Counted from the stretch's first letter, positions 38,799 to 47,270 are shown. The stretch: 64,000 nucleotides of DNA from Sulfitobacter sp. M05 (GCF_029285175.1 NZ_JABEDH010000001.1:496001-560000), one strand, 5' to 3'. Numbers and translations: made by a program. Notes: a model not told the origin generated them from the letters alone.

Positions 38799-38960
38799 TC
38801 AGGTGTTGACGGGTACGCAGCTGTGGCTGGCGCTGTCATAAGATGTTCCGCTGGCGCAAGACATCGCCTGCTTTTGTTTGCCATGGGAACACCCTTGGGC
38901 AAAGGCCAGCGCAGGGGCGGCGGTCAAGGCGAGGGCAACAGCGAGCGTTCTGATCATCAT
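38799..38960 (-). CDS. Small secreted Cys-motif protein, 53 residues
   Basis: A short gene with ATG ATG at 38960/38957, AAAGGAGA ribosome site upstream and TGA at 38799. The product begins MMIRTLAVALALTAAPALA, a clear signal peptide, and the 30-residue mature peptide has CSHGKQ, then CASGTSYDSASHSCVP. The motif C-x2-G-x2-YD-x5-CV repeats that of the neighbouring TPR protein (CETGQIYDKKTKSCV). No family is recognised. The strong signal and ribosome site make it likely to be real. The two proteins may share a binding or folding partner. Confidence 0.72.
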   Translation of the reverse strand: MMIRTLAVALALTAAPALAFAQGCSHGKQKQAMSCASGTSYDSASHSCVPVNT

Positions 38961-39086
38961 GGTCCGTCTCCTTTGGTTTGATGGACTAAAGTCCTGACCT
39001 TAACCGTACAGGGGATGCGGAATTTTTCAAATGCCCAAGGTGACCTTGGATAGGGGCCGGCACAATTGCGCCGGCCCGTCGGTTGC

Positions 39087-40391
39087 TTACGCGCCGAACA
39101 CGCGTTTGAAAATCGTGTCTACATGTTTGGTGTGATACCCTAGATCGAATTTCTCTTCGATTTCTTCGACGCTCAGGGATTTCAACACATCTTCGTCTGC
39201 CAGCAATTCAGTTTTGAAATCCTTGCCTTCTTCCCAAACTTTCATCGCATTGCGCTGCACCAGTTTATAGGAATCCTCACGCGAAACACCGGCTTGGGTC
39301 AGGGCCAGAAGAACCCGCTGTGACATAACCAAGCCGCGGAATTTATTCATATTCGCCAGCATGTTGTCAGGATAAATCACCAGCTTGTCGATGACGCCTG
39401 TCAGACGTGACAGGGCGAAATCAAGGGTCACTGTTGTGTCGGGCCCGATGTTGCGTTCGACCGAGCTGTGAGAGATGTCCCGCTCGTGCCAGAGGGCGAC
39501 GTTTTCCATTGCAGGCACCACAGCCATCCGACACAGACGCGCCAGACCGGTCAGGTTTTCGGTCAGCACGGGGTTGCGCTTGTGCGGCATTGCGCTTGAG
39601 CCCTTTTGACCGGCCGAGAAGAACTCTTCGGCTTCCAGCACCTCGGTGCGCTGCATGTGGCGGATTTCGGTGGCGATGTTCTCGATGGAAGAGCCAACAA
39701 CGCCGAGGCAGGCAAAGAAGGCTGCGTGACGATCGCGCGGGATGACCTGTGTTGAAATTGGTTCAGGCTTGAGGCCGAGCTTTTCGCAAACATGCTCTTC
39801 GATCCGGGGGTCGATATTGGCGAAAGTGCCAACAGCGCCGGAAATTGCGCCGGTGGCAATCTCGTCACGTGCGATGCGCAGGCGCGCAAGGTTGCGGTCC
39901 ATTTCGGCGTAAAAGCGTGCAAAAGTCAGGCCCATTGTGGTTGGCTCGGCGTGGATGCCGTGGCTGCGGCCAATACGCACCGTGTCTTTATGTTCTATCG
40001 CGCGACGTTTCAGGGCCGCAAGCAGGGCCTCAACATCGGCAATCAGAATATCGGCGGCGCGGGTCAGCTGTACGTTGAAACAGGTGTCCAGCACATCCGA
40101 GCTGGTCATGCCCTGATGCACAAAGCGCGCTTCGTCGCTGCCGATATGTTCGGCCAGATGGGTCAGAAAGGCGATGACGTCATGTTTGGTCACGGCCTCG
40201 ATTTCGTCGATCCGTGCGACGTCGAATTCTACGTCCTTGGCTTTCCACACGGCGTCGGCGTTTTCGCGCGGGATCACGCCCAGATCGGCCATGGCGTCGC
40301 AGGCATGTGCCTCGATCTCGTACCAGATGCGGAACTTGGTCGCGGCGGACCAGATGTTAACCATTTCAGGGCGGGAATAACGGAGGATCAT
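39087..40391 (-). CDS. purB: Adenylosuccinate lyase
   Basis: A 434-residue enzyme of the fumarase/aspartase superfamily that acts twice in purine synthesis, converting SAICAR to AICAR and adenylosuccinate to AMP. The signature GSSAMPHKRNPVLTENL is complete, and HQGMTSSDVLDTCFNVQL and SHGIHAEPTTMGLTFARF give the other conserved blocks. ATG at 40391 was chosen (MILRYSRPEMVNIWS); three residues upstream there is a GTG at 40400. Length and motifs are normal. Confidence 0.96.
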   Translation of the reverse strand: MILRYSRPEMVNIWSAATKFRIWYEIEAHACDAMADLGVIPRENADAVWKAKDVEFDVARIDEIEAVTKHDVIAFLTHLAEHIGSDEARFVHQGMTSSDVLDTCFNVQLTRAADILIADVEALLAALKRRAIEHKDTVRIGRSHGIHAEPTTMGLTFARFYAEMDRNLARLRIARDEIATGAISGAVGTFANIDPRIEEHVCEKLGLKPEPISTQVIPRDRHAAFFACLGVVGSSIENIATEIRHMQRTEVLEAEEFFSAGQKGSSAMPHKRNPVLTENLTGLARLCRMAVVPAMENVALWHERDISHSSVERNIGPDTTVTLDFALSRLTGVIDKLVIYPDNMLANMNKFRGLVMSQRVLLALTQAGVSREDSYKLVQRNAMKVWEEGKDFKTELLADEDVLKSLSVEEIEEKFDLGYHTKHVDTIFKRVFGA

Positions 40392-40481
40392 GCGGGGCAC
40401 ACCTTTTTGTGACGGTTTTCAGGGTCACCGGCGGCATAGACTGATGGGGCCCTGAGGACAAGGTGGCAGTCGCGGCTTATA

Positions 40482-40583
40482 GTGCCCGGCCTAAAACATA
40501 GCCCCCCCAATACCCCCGACAGGCTGTGCGGTTTCGGGAAATTGGGGGACGAAATGCGTCAGGTTAAAGGCCGGACGCCTTTG
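40482..40583 (-). repeat. Dispersed hairpin repeat A, intergenic copy
   Basis: About 100 bases between purB and the hydrolase-OsmC gene. CCGGCCT (40486-40492) pairs with AGGCCGG (40568-40574) as outer stem. The right end (40553-40583) matches the 31-base end of other copies, differing from the copy at 51091-51121 at about five places. Unlike the three others it does not overlap a stop codon. Confidence 0.65.
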
Positions 40584-40626
40584 CATTGGGTTACGGTGGT
40601 CATCGCAGCCGGATGGGGCAAGCCGA

Positions 40627-40658
40627 GAGTGCGGACAGTATTTAAGGCCAAAAAGAGG
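40627..40658 (-). repeat. Dispersed 32-nt repeat B, copy 2
   Basis: Reverse-strand copy of the repeat at 965-996, identical in 31 of 32 bases. It begins five bases after the stop codon of the hydrolase-OsmC gene, reading in the same direction as that gene, as copy 1 does after soxD. Confidence 0.8.
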
Positions 40659-40663
40659 AGCCG

Positions 40664-41878
40664 TCAGTCGAGAAGTTCGGTCTGCACTTGTGAGGATTGT
40701 TCCAGGGTGCGATGGACCGGACATTTGTCCGCGATTTCCAGCAGGCGTTGGCGTTGCGCGGCATCCAGCGGGCCGGTCAGTTTGATCCGTCGTCGCCATG
40801 TGTCGATCTTGTTGCCGCTGCCGGTCTCGGCATCCTGTGCATGGACTTTGTCGTGGCAGACATCGACGCTGACATGTTCCAGCGGCCAGCCCTTGCGGCG
40901 GGCATACATGCGGATCGTCATCGAGGTGCAGGCCCCCAGACCTGCCGACAGAAACCCATAGGGTGACATGCCGCGGTTGGTCCCGCCGTAAGCCAGCGGC
41001 TCATCCGCAATGACATGATGGGAGGGGCCAGCGTTGATGTCTTGTTGAAAACCGTCAGGATCAGCCTCGGAGATGCGCACAATTCCCTCGGGGGTGACCG
41101 GCGGCGGCGCGGGCTGGGCGAGCTTGAGATAGCGGGTAGCCCAGGTGGCAATCACATCAGCGGCATATTCTGCATCACTGTGCCGGGTGATCAGGTGGTC
41201 GGCGTCGTCCAATGTGACAAAGCTTTTGGGGTGTTTGGCGGCGGCGAAGATCTGGCCAGCGTTTTCGATGCCAACGATGGCATCGCGCGGCGCGTGCAGC
41301 ACCAGAAGGGCAGCGTTCAGGCCGGCGATGGCAGGGCTGAGCGTTTCCTGTGCGACATCATCGACAAAGGTCTTGCCGATTTTGAAGGGGCGTCCGCCTA
41401 GTGAAACTTCGGCGACGCCCTTGGCATTGATCTCTGGCAGGGCCGCTTCGAAGTTATGGGTCACATGGCCGGGGTCGGCTGGCGCGCCGAGTGTGGCGAC
41501 CGCCTTGATCCCGTCCAGCGTGGCGGCGGCTTTCAACACAGCCGCGCCTCCCAGTGAGTGGCCGATCATCAGCGACGGGGCCATGCCGCGGCTTTCAAGG
41601 TAGGTGCAGCCCGCAATCAGGTCATCGACGTTTGAGGTAAAGGAGGTATTGGCAAATTCCCCTTCCGAGTGGCCCAGACCGGTGAAATCGAACCGCAACA
41701 CGGCAATGCCCATTCCGGCGAGGCGTGCGGCGATCCTGCGGGCGGCGGGGATGTCTTTGCCGCAGGTAAAACAATGGGCAAATAGGGCCGTGGCCAGATG
41801 TGGCCCGTCCGGCAGATCAAGACGCGCAGCCAATGTATTGCCGTTGTGGCCGGGAAAGGTGATGCGTTCAGGGGTCAT
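40664..41878 (-). CDS. Fused alpha/beta-hydrolase and OsmC-family protein
   Basis: A 404-residue two-domain protein. Residues 1 to about 255 are an alpha/beta hydrolase with the nucleophile elbow GHSLGG and the oxyanion-type HCFTCGKD; the second part is an OsmC/Ohr-like peroxiredoxin domain with CTSMTIRMYARRKGW and the second Cys in KCPVHRTLE. OsmC proteins reduce organic hydroperoxides, while the hydrolase may supply or remove acyl groups; the fused form is common in proteobacteria, the substrate unknown. Predicted cytoplasmic. Repeat B begins five bases after the stop. Confidence 0.88.
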   Translation of the reverse strand: MTPERITFPGHNGNTLAARLDLPDGPHLATALFAHCFTCGKDIPAARRIAARLAGMGIAVLRFDFTGLGHSEGEFANTSFTSNVDDLIAGCTYLESRGMAPSLMIGHSLGGAAVLKAAATLDGIKAVATLGAPADPGHVTHNFEAALPEINAKGVAEVSLGGRPFKIGKTFVDDVAQETLSPAIAGLNAALLVLHAPRDAIVGIENAGQIFAAAKHPKSFVTLDDADHLITRHSDAEYAADVIATWATRYLKLAQPAPPPVTPEGIVRISEADPDGFQQDINAGPSHHVIADEPLAYGGTNRGMSPYGFLSAGLGACTSMTIRMYARRKGWPLEHVSVDVCHDKVHAQDAETGSGNKIDTWRRRIKLTGPLDAAQRQRLLEIADKCPVHRTLEQSSQVQTELLD

Positions 41879-42048
41879 GGGCTTCTCCAGTGGGACAAGG
41901 GGAAGGTGGGAGATACCGCACCCGCGCGCAAGTCATATGACACCATTCTCACGCGGGCGTGACAGATCGGGATATGGTGGGGCAGGATTGCCTGCCGCAC
42001 AACACGGGTGTAGCAACACAGGGTTGCTTGAACCGTAAGGAGACAGTT

Positions 42049-43203
42049 TTGGGCCATTCCGCGATCCCCCCGATGCAGCCCGCCACGATAGCCGCTCAGG
42101 CTGCGGGTGCGCTCGACAATGAAACTGCGGGGGTTGTGCCTGCGGTTCATATGGCAACGACCTTTCTGCGCGGCGAGGATTATCAACCGCAAAACCCTGA
42201 TAATGTTTATTTGCGGTCGCATAATGAAAACACGCGGGTGGCTGAACGCCTGTTGTCCGCGCTTGAGGGGGCGGCGAATACATTGCTGTTTCCCTCTGGC
42301 ATGGCGGCAGTCGCGGCGGTGTTTCGCACCGTGCCGACTGGCGGTGCGGTGGTAGTGCAAAGCCAGATCTACTGGGGCACAACGGCCTGGATCAGGGATT
42401 TTTGTGAAAGACGCCAGATCACCCTGCACGAGGTTGAGGCTTCGGATGCAGATGCATTGGCAAGGGTTTGCACAGACCACCGGCCCGTGCTGGTCTGGAT
42501 CGAAACACCTTCAAACCCGTGGCTGCGGATCACCGATGTGGCCGGGGCAGCGCAGATTGCCCATGGGGTGGGCGCGACATTGGTGGTGGACAGTACGGCG
42601 GCGTCACCTGTGCTAAGCCAACCTTTGGCGCTGGGCGCTGATATTGTGATGCATTCCGCCACCAAAGGGATCAACGGCCATTCCGATGTGCTGGCCGGTT
42701 CGTTGTCGGTCGGCGATCAGGACAGCCCGATGTGGCAGGCCATCCGCGCGGATCGTGATATGGCCGGTGCGGTGCTGGGCCCGATGGAGGCGTGGCTGCT
42801 GACGCGGGGCATGCGGACATTGCCCCTGCGGATGCGAGAAATGTCGCGCAATGCCATGACATTGGCGCAGTACCTGTCGGATCATCCAAGTGTGGACGCG
42901 GTACTGTATCCCGGCCTGCCAACGCATAAGGGCCACGACATCGCCAAGCGTCAGATGAATGGCGGTTTTGGTGGGCTTTTGTCCTTTGTTGTAAAGGGCG
43001 AGGCCGCGGCGGCCCTGCGTGTGGTCAGCCGGTTGCAGTTGTTTCACCGGGCCACATCTTTGGGCGGGGTCGAAAGCCTGGTTGAACACCGCCATACAAT
43101 CGAACCCCACACTGGCATCCCCGAAGGCTTGTTGCGTTTGTCGGTCGGGATTGAGGATGCGGAGGATCTGATTGCTGATCTGGGGCAGGCTTTGGGGCAA
43201 TAG
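42049..43203 (+). CDS. metC: PLP-dependent trans-sulfuration enzyme (cystathionine beta-lyase type)
   Basis: A 384-residue fold-type I PLP enzyme of the Cys/Met metabolism family. The cofactor lysine lies in HSATKGINGHSDVLAG, and PLYWG-like and YLRSHNENTRVAERLL segments are typical. Start is probably TTG at 42049: TAAGGAGA stands six bases before it, and no ATG or GTG gives this length with a ribosome site; the open frame back to 41959 lacks conservation. The family includes cystathionine beta-lyase, gamma-synthase and gamma-lyase, so metC is provisional. It is convergent with dddP. Confidence 0.85.
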   Translation: MGHSAIPPMQPATIAAQAAGALDNETAGVVPAVHMATTFLRGEDYQPQNPDNVYLRSHNENTRVAERLLSALEGAANTLLFPSGMAAVAAVFRTVPTGGAVVVQSQIYWGTTAWIRDFCERRQITLHEVEASDADALARVCTDHRPVLVWIETPSNPWLRITDVAGAAQIAHGVGATLVVDSTAASPVLSQPLALGADIVMHSATKGINGHSDVLAGSLSVGDQDSPMWQAIRADRDMAGAVLGPMEAWLLTRGMRTLPLRMREMSRNAMTLAQYLSDHPSVDAVLYPGLPTHKGHDIAKRQMNGGFGGLLSFVVKGEAAAALRVVSRLQLFHRATSLGGVESLVEHRHTIEPHTGIPEGLLRLSVGIEDAEDLIADLGQALGQ

Positions 43204-43246
43204 CGGCCAAGGGGCAGGGCTGTTGCCAACAGCGCCGCCAGTTTGG

Positions 43247-44590
43247 TTATGATGCCCCCATCAACGCCGGATCGAAGGGGTAGCTGGTCAAATCCTCAAA
43301 CCCGTCCTCGGTCACCAATACCTGATCTTCCAGCTTGATTGCGAAATCGCCGCCTTCGGGCTGAACCAGTGCCTCGACGCAGAGAACCATGCCGGCCTCA
43401 AGCGGGTAATCATAGGCCCCTGCGACCACGTGATCGGGGTAGGCGACAAGCGGCCATTCATCACATAACCCCACTCCATGCATCAGGCAGCCGTATTTAC
43501 CCGCCTGAAACTGGGCGTCCAACACATGGGTGTTCGCAGACAGCTCGGGGATCATCACGCCTGCCTTCAGCATTTGCTTGTTGGTCTGGATATGTTCATA
43601 GGCGTGCTGCATCGCATAGACCATGTCAGCGCGGGGTTTTTCATCGCCGACCCACCATGTGCGCGAAATGTCGATGCAGATGCCATAGCTGCCCACCAGA
43701 TCGGTATCAAAGGCGACGATCTCGTTATTTTGTACAATACGCGGGCCACATTCCTGAAACCACGGGTTGGTGCGGGGGCCTGAGGTCAGCAGCCGCGTTT
43801 CAATCCATTCACCGCCGCGTTTGATGTTCTCGGCGTGCAGCACAGCCCAGATGTCATCCTCTGATGTGTGCCCCTTGGGTACTTCGCGCCGGGCGAACTC
43901 CTCCATTCTTTGTACGGCGGTTTCACAGGCATGGGAGGCACAGCGCATGGCAAGGATTTCATCCGCTCCTTTGACCGAACGGCTTTTCTCGGTGACCTCT
44001 TCGCCATCCAGGATTTCGAACCCCTGTGCCTCAAGTGCGCGCAAACCGTGCAGCATGACCTTGTCCACCGCGAGGCGCATGTTCCCGCCTGCGTGTGCCT
44101 CGATCAACTGGCGCACTTCATTGCTGAATACATCAGCGGCGACATCTACCTTATCACCGCGATCAAAGTAAAACAGATCGGCACCAGAGCGTTGTTCCCG
44201 TACCAAAGGGTTGAACTCACTTAGGAAAGGTGAGTTCTTGTAATCCCAGATGACCATATATCCGTCCGCGCAAAGCAATACGGCGCGGAACGGATTATGA
44301 GTATTCCACAGCTGCATGTTGGTGCTGTCGGTAGCATAGCGAATGTTCAGCGGGTCAAAGATCAGCAGCCCGCCATAGCCGCGTTCCACCACATGCCGGG
44401 TCAGCCGTTCCCAACGGAAACGGCGCATCTGGTCCAGATTGGGCGGGATCAGCCCCGCCGTCTCCCATTCACGCAGGGCCAGCAGGGGCGGGCCGATCTC
44501 GACCCGGTTTGCATCATTGGGGGAACCGTCTGGCAGATGGCTGCCTTGATTGGGGTCAATCTTGCGGGAGTCGCTGTAATGCGTGTTCAT
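43247..44590 (-). CDS. dddP: DMSP lyase DddP (M24 metallopeptidase fold)
   Basis: A 447-residue protein matching DddP of roseobacters, which splits dimethylsulfoniopropionate into dimethyl sulfide and acrylate in the cytoplasm. The start MNTHYSDSRKIDPNQGS and the run NIRYATDSTNMQLWN are DddP-like. The metal ligands described for DddP are all here at the same numbering: Asp295 and Asp297 (FDTDLVGSYG), Asp307 (ICIDISRTWW), His371 (CLMHGVGLCDEWP), Glu406 (VLCVEA) and Glu421 (IKLEDQVLV). ATG at 44590 was chosen; the frame extends to 44731 into the next gene. It is divergent from the DUF3445 gene and convergent with a trans-sulfuration gene. Confidence 0.95.
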   Translation of the reverse strand: MNTHYSDSRKIDPNQGSHLPDGSPNDANRVEIGPPLLALREWETAGLIPPNLDQMRRFRWERLTRHVVERGYGGLLIFDPLNIRYATDSTNMQLWNTHNPFRAVLLCADGYMVIWDYKNSPFLSEFNPLVREQRSGADLFYFDRGDKVDVAADVFSNEVRQLIEAHAGGNMRLAVDKVMLHGLRALEAQGFEILDGEEVTEKSRSVKGADEILAMRCASHACETAVQRMEEFARREVPKGHTSEDDIWAVLHAENIKRGGEWIETRLLTSGPRTNPWFQECGPRIVQNNEIVAFDTDLVGSYGICIDISRTWWVGDEKPRADMVYAMQHAYEHIQTNKQMLKAGVMIPELSANTHVLDAQFQAGKYGCLMHGVGLCDEWPLVAYPDHVVAGAYDYPLEAGMVLCVEALVQPEGGDFAIKLEDQVLVTEDGFEDLTSYPFDPALMGAS

Positions 44591-44713
44591 TGCGGGCCTC
44601 TTGCTGTGGTCAGGAGCAGCTTGGATGAATTTTTGGTGCGTGAATGGCAAAGAGCGACGCTTTTCGATGTCGTTTTCGCAAGACACCGGAGAGAAAGCCG
44701 CTAGATTTGCCCG

Positions 44714-45427
44714 ATGACTGTGATCCTGCAAAACGCCTTACCTGTTGAAATGCTGGTGCCCCATGTGTTGCCCGGTGTGGCCCCTTGCGGTGCTGATGAC
44801 TGGCTGCGGGTGGATGAGGCCTATGCGGCGCAGATGGCCTATCGAATTGTGTTGATGGCCGACAAGCCAAAGGAGGTCTTGTGGCTGTCACCTGATGCCT
44901 TGCCTGCCGCGCAGGAGGTGTTGCACGAGGCGCTGGGCATCCTGCCGCCCTTGGGGTTTGATGTGCAGAGCGATCATGTGATCTGTCCTGATGACAGGCG
45001 GGTGAGTTTGGATTGGGATGACCCGCTGCGCACTATGGGGCATTTGATGCAACAGGACGTCTGCCTGCTTGAAAAACGCGGTACTGAACATGTACTGACC
45101 GGTGCGGTATTGTGTTTCCCGGCAAGTTGGCGGCTGGCGGACAAGGTCGAGCGCCCGTTGAGTGCGATACACGATCCGGTCGCAGAATATGACGAATCTC
45201 TAGGGCGTCGGGTGCAGCGGATGTTCGACGGGGTACGCGCCGGGCGTCCGCTTTGGCGTTTTAACCGGCTTAACTATGTGGATGCCGATCTGTACCAGCC
45301 GGTGCGCAAGGCGGGTGGGAACACCGGGGAATTCACCCGCTCGGAACGCCAGTGCATCCTGCGTCTGCCCCGCAGCAACGCAGTTGCGTTTACAATCCAC
45401 ACCTATGTCGTTCCCAATATCGGATGA
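44714..45427 (+). CDS. DUF3445 family protein (haem-dependent oxidative N-demethylase-like)
   Basis: A 237-residue protein of family DUF3445, related to haem-dependent oxidative N-demethylases. Motifs include PEVLWL-type strand KEVLWLSPDALPAAQ, the central LLEKRGTEHVLTGAVLCFPASWRL, NRLNYVDADLYQP, and the C-terminal SERQCILRLPRSNAVAFTIHTYVV. The family is associated with N-methylated compounds. It is divergent from dddP, with 123 bases between the two starts, so the genes could share a control region. Its substrate is not shown by sequence. Confidence 0.82.
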   Translation: MTVILQNALPVEMLVPHVLPGVAPCGADDWLRVDEAYAAQMAYRIVLMADKPKEVLWLSPDALPAAQEVLHEALGILPPLGFDVQSDHVICPDDRRVSLDWDDPLRTMGHLMQQDVCLLEKRGTEHVLTGAVLCFPASWRLADKVERPLSAIHDPVAEYDESLGRRVQRMFDGVRAGRPLWRFNRLNYVDADLYQPVRKAGGNTGEFTRSERQCILRLPRSNAVAFTIHTYVVPNIG

Positions 45428-45436
45428 ACAGATGAA

Positions 45437-45468
45437 TACGTGCCGCCGGTTTTTGACGGCAGCACGTA
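45437..45468. terminator. Hairpin between convergent DUF3445 and glyoxalase-like genes
   Basis: TACGTGCCGCCG pairs with CGGCAGCACGTA, eleven of twelve bases, around a GTTTTTGA loop. It begins ten bases after the DUF3445 stop and ends before the stop of the next, convergent gene, so it may end both transcripts; there is no trailing T-run. Confidence 0.55.
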
Positions 45469-45475
45469 CCATAGA

Positions 45476-45910
45476 TCAGCCCGGATGAAGCACCATATGG
45501 GGCTGCCCGTCCGAAGTTTTCTGCGGTGAACGCCCGTCGGCATTGACGGTTGTGTTTACCTGCCGTCGAAACGCGCTGAATTGCGTCGAGGTGACAACGT
45601 CAACGGCCTCATCAAAGCGCAGGGTCAGCGCCCAGAAACCATTGGCCTGCTGGCGCGCCGCCTTGACCTCGCCGGCAAAGGCATGGCCCAGATAGCGCCC
45701 TGTGACCCGCTGGCCGGGTGACCACCCAGGGTGGGTATTGCCGGCCCGCGCACTCAAGGTGTTCCAGTCCCGCGCGCCCCATTGGTGGGCAATGGTTTCC
45801 AGCGCCTGTGCATGGCTGATGGTCTGTCCCTTGGCTGCAAGATCACTGCGCAAGCGTTTCGCCTGTGCCTTCAGCACATCACGCGACGGGATCTGTATTG
45901 TATTGTTCAT
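45476..45910 (-). CDS. Glyoxalase-superfamily-related small protein
   Basis: A 144-residue protein. The N-terminal helices (PSRDVLKAQAKRLRSDLAAKGQTISHAQALETIAHQWGARDWNTLSA) match the short domain annotated as glyoxalase-superfamily protein (type 8), and the C-terminal part (FWALTLRFDEAVDVV to the TTVNADGRSP end) is a beta-rich domain. No metal-site pattern is evident. ATG at 45910 is preferred to 45931 because the conserved start follows it. Convergent with the DUF3445 gene, sharing a hairpin. Function is unknown. Confidence 0.7.
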   Translation of the reverse strand: MNNTIQIPSRDVLKAQAKRLRSDLAAKGQTISHAQALETIAHQWGARDWNTLSARAGNTHPGWSPGQRVTGRYLGHAFAGEVKAARQQANGFWALTLRFDEAVDVVTSTQFSAFRRQVNTTVNADGRSPQKTSDGQPHMVLHPG

Positions 45911-46065
45911 GTCAAACACTCCTGCTCGCAAGTGAAAGAGGGGTCCGCGTTGCCAATCAATCAGCGAGATTGAGAGCTTGTTCAGATATACAGGACTTCA
46001 CCAGAATGCGGACGGCAGGGGCCTGACCCTTGAAAAGGCATATAGGAGGGCACCCTGAAATGCAC

Positions 46066-46104
46066 AAGGCCTGCCGTGTCTGGGACAGGCAGGCCTTGGT
46101 TTTT
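46066..46104 (+). terminator. Strong hairpin with T-run, before the transglycosylase stop
   Basis: AAGGCCTGCC and GGCAGGCCTT form a perfect 10-bp stem; on the plus strand GGTTTTT follows. The transglycosylase gene ends on the other side, on the minus strand (stop at 46120), where the hairpin is within its expected 3' region but without a T-run. It may act in either direction. Confidence 0.65.
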
Positions 46105-46119
46105 AATGTGGCATTTGGG

Positions 46120-46923
46120 TCAGCCGTCGATCTTGGCACCCATGATAGCGATGGCCTGTTGATAGACCGTTGCCGCATTCCATTGCTTAATGACTTTGAA
46201 GTTCGGCTGACCTTCCTGATAACCTTTACCGGGTTTCCAGCCCTTCTTGCGCAGGAAATTCGCGGTTGAGGCCAATGCATCTGTCTGGTTGTAGAAATCG
46301 ACGCGCCCGTTGCCATCCGCATCGACACCGTACTTCAACGCATTGCCGGGGAGGAATTGGGTATGTCCCAACTCGCCATGTTTTGCGCCCTTGGTGGCCG
46401 GGGTGATTGCCCCCTGATCAACCAGTTTCAGCGCCCCGATCGCATGGGGAACAAAAAACGCCGAGCGGCGGCAATCATAGGCCAGTGTGGTAATGGCCGA
46501 GACCACGGCGCTTTTGCCCATGAACCCGCCAAACCCGGTTTCCATACCGTGGATTGCAAGAATAACCCCCGCTGGCACGCCATAGCGTTGTTCTAGCGAC
46601 TGGTAGAACCCGGCATTGCGGGCCTTGCGTTTGCGGCCCTGTGCAACAATCGTGTCGGCACCACGGATTTTCAGAAATTTCGGCAAGGAGTATTTAAACG
46701 ACTTCTGATTGCGGTCTGCCTTGATGGTGCCGGTGGCATAAGACGCACCTGCCAATGCGGTAAGGCCGCGCTGCCCAACGCCCGCAGCTTTGGCCTCGGC
46801 AGCAAAGGAGGCTTTCCACTGACCGAAACCGCCCGCGTTATTGCCGCATTGCGCAGCCATCGCCGGCACCGCAAGGGCAAGGCTGACAACGCCGCCCAGA
46901 ATGAATGATTTAACTTGTTGCAT
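46120..46923 (-). CDS. Lytic murein transglycosylase (MltB/SLT_2 type)
   Basis: A 267-residue periplasmic enzyme that cleaves peptidoglycan strands between MurNAc and GlcNAc, leaving anhydro ends. A signal peptide (MQQVKSFILGGVVSLALAVPAMA) is followed by an SLT_2 domain: the catalytic Glu is in AIHGMETGFGGFMG, with HTQFLPGNALKYGVD and NFLRKKGWKPG. ATG at 46923 was chosen because it begins the signal; the frame extends to 46950. The domain lacks the C-terminal peptidoglycan-binding domain of some family members. Confidence 0.9.
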   Translation of the reverse strand: MQQVKSFILGGVVSLALAVPAMAAQCGNNAGGFGQWKASFAAEAKAAGVGQRGLTALAGASYATGTIKADRNQKSFKYSLPKFLKIRGADTIVAQGRKRKARNAGFYQSLEQRYGVPAGVILAIHGMETGFGGFMGKSAVVSAITTLAYDCRRSAFFVPHAIGALKLVDQGAITPATKGAKHGELGHTQFLPGNALKYGVDADGNGRVDFYNQTDALASTANFLRKKGWKPGKGYQEGQPNFKVIKQWNAATVYQQAIAIMGAKIDG

Positions 46924-47042
46924 GGGGATACCTCTTGAACTGTTGCGCACAGTTTACCGAGGTTTACGCAAGGGGCAAAGGGGAAGGGGCGAACATTTCT
47001 GTCAAGTTTCGCAGACCCCGAAGATGTTGATCGACCCTGCGT

Positions 47043-47270
47043 TTAGCCCGCAAGTGCGACGACCCATCCCAATTCTACGGGCGTGGAGGTCAAGGCAAGG
47101 GCCGTGCCGGCGGTCAGGATGCCAACACCGGTCATAAATGGAAAAGTAAGGCAACGGGCGCGAAACGACTGGCGTTTCAATTTGCGGCCCACAAGAGAGG
47201 ATTTATCGACAGTTGTGCCGCTGTTGATACGCGCCAGACGTTCTTCAAACGTGGTACTCGATACGGCCAT
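47043..47270 (-). CDS. Small membrane protein, hypothetical
   Basis: A 75-residue protein with a basic N-terminal half (FEERLARINSGTTVDKSSLVGRKLKRQSFRAR) and one or two C-terminal membrane segments (CLTFPFMTGVGILTAGTALAL and PVELGWVVALAG). ATG at 47270 follows a GGGAGA ribosome site; the upstream part of the frame is rich in Arg and Asn and is not conserved-looking. It lies between the transglycosylase gene and the glnA terminator. No family is recognised. Confidence 0.7.
   Translation of the reverse strand: MAVSSTTFEERLARINSGTTVDKSSLVGRKLKRQSFRARCLTFPFMTGVGILTAGTALALTSTPVELGWVVALAG

Noticed and set aside
41879..42048. S-adenosylmethionine-type riboswitch before the trans-sulfuration gene
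   Set aside because: I could not find the conserved core or pseudoknot of a known SAM riboswitch class.
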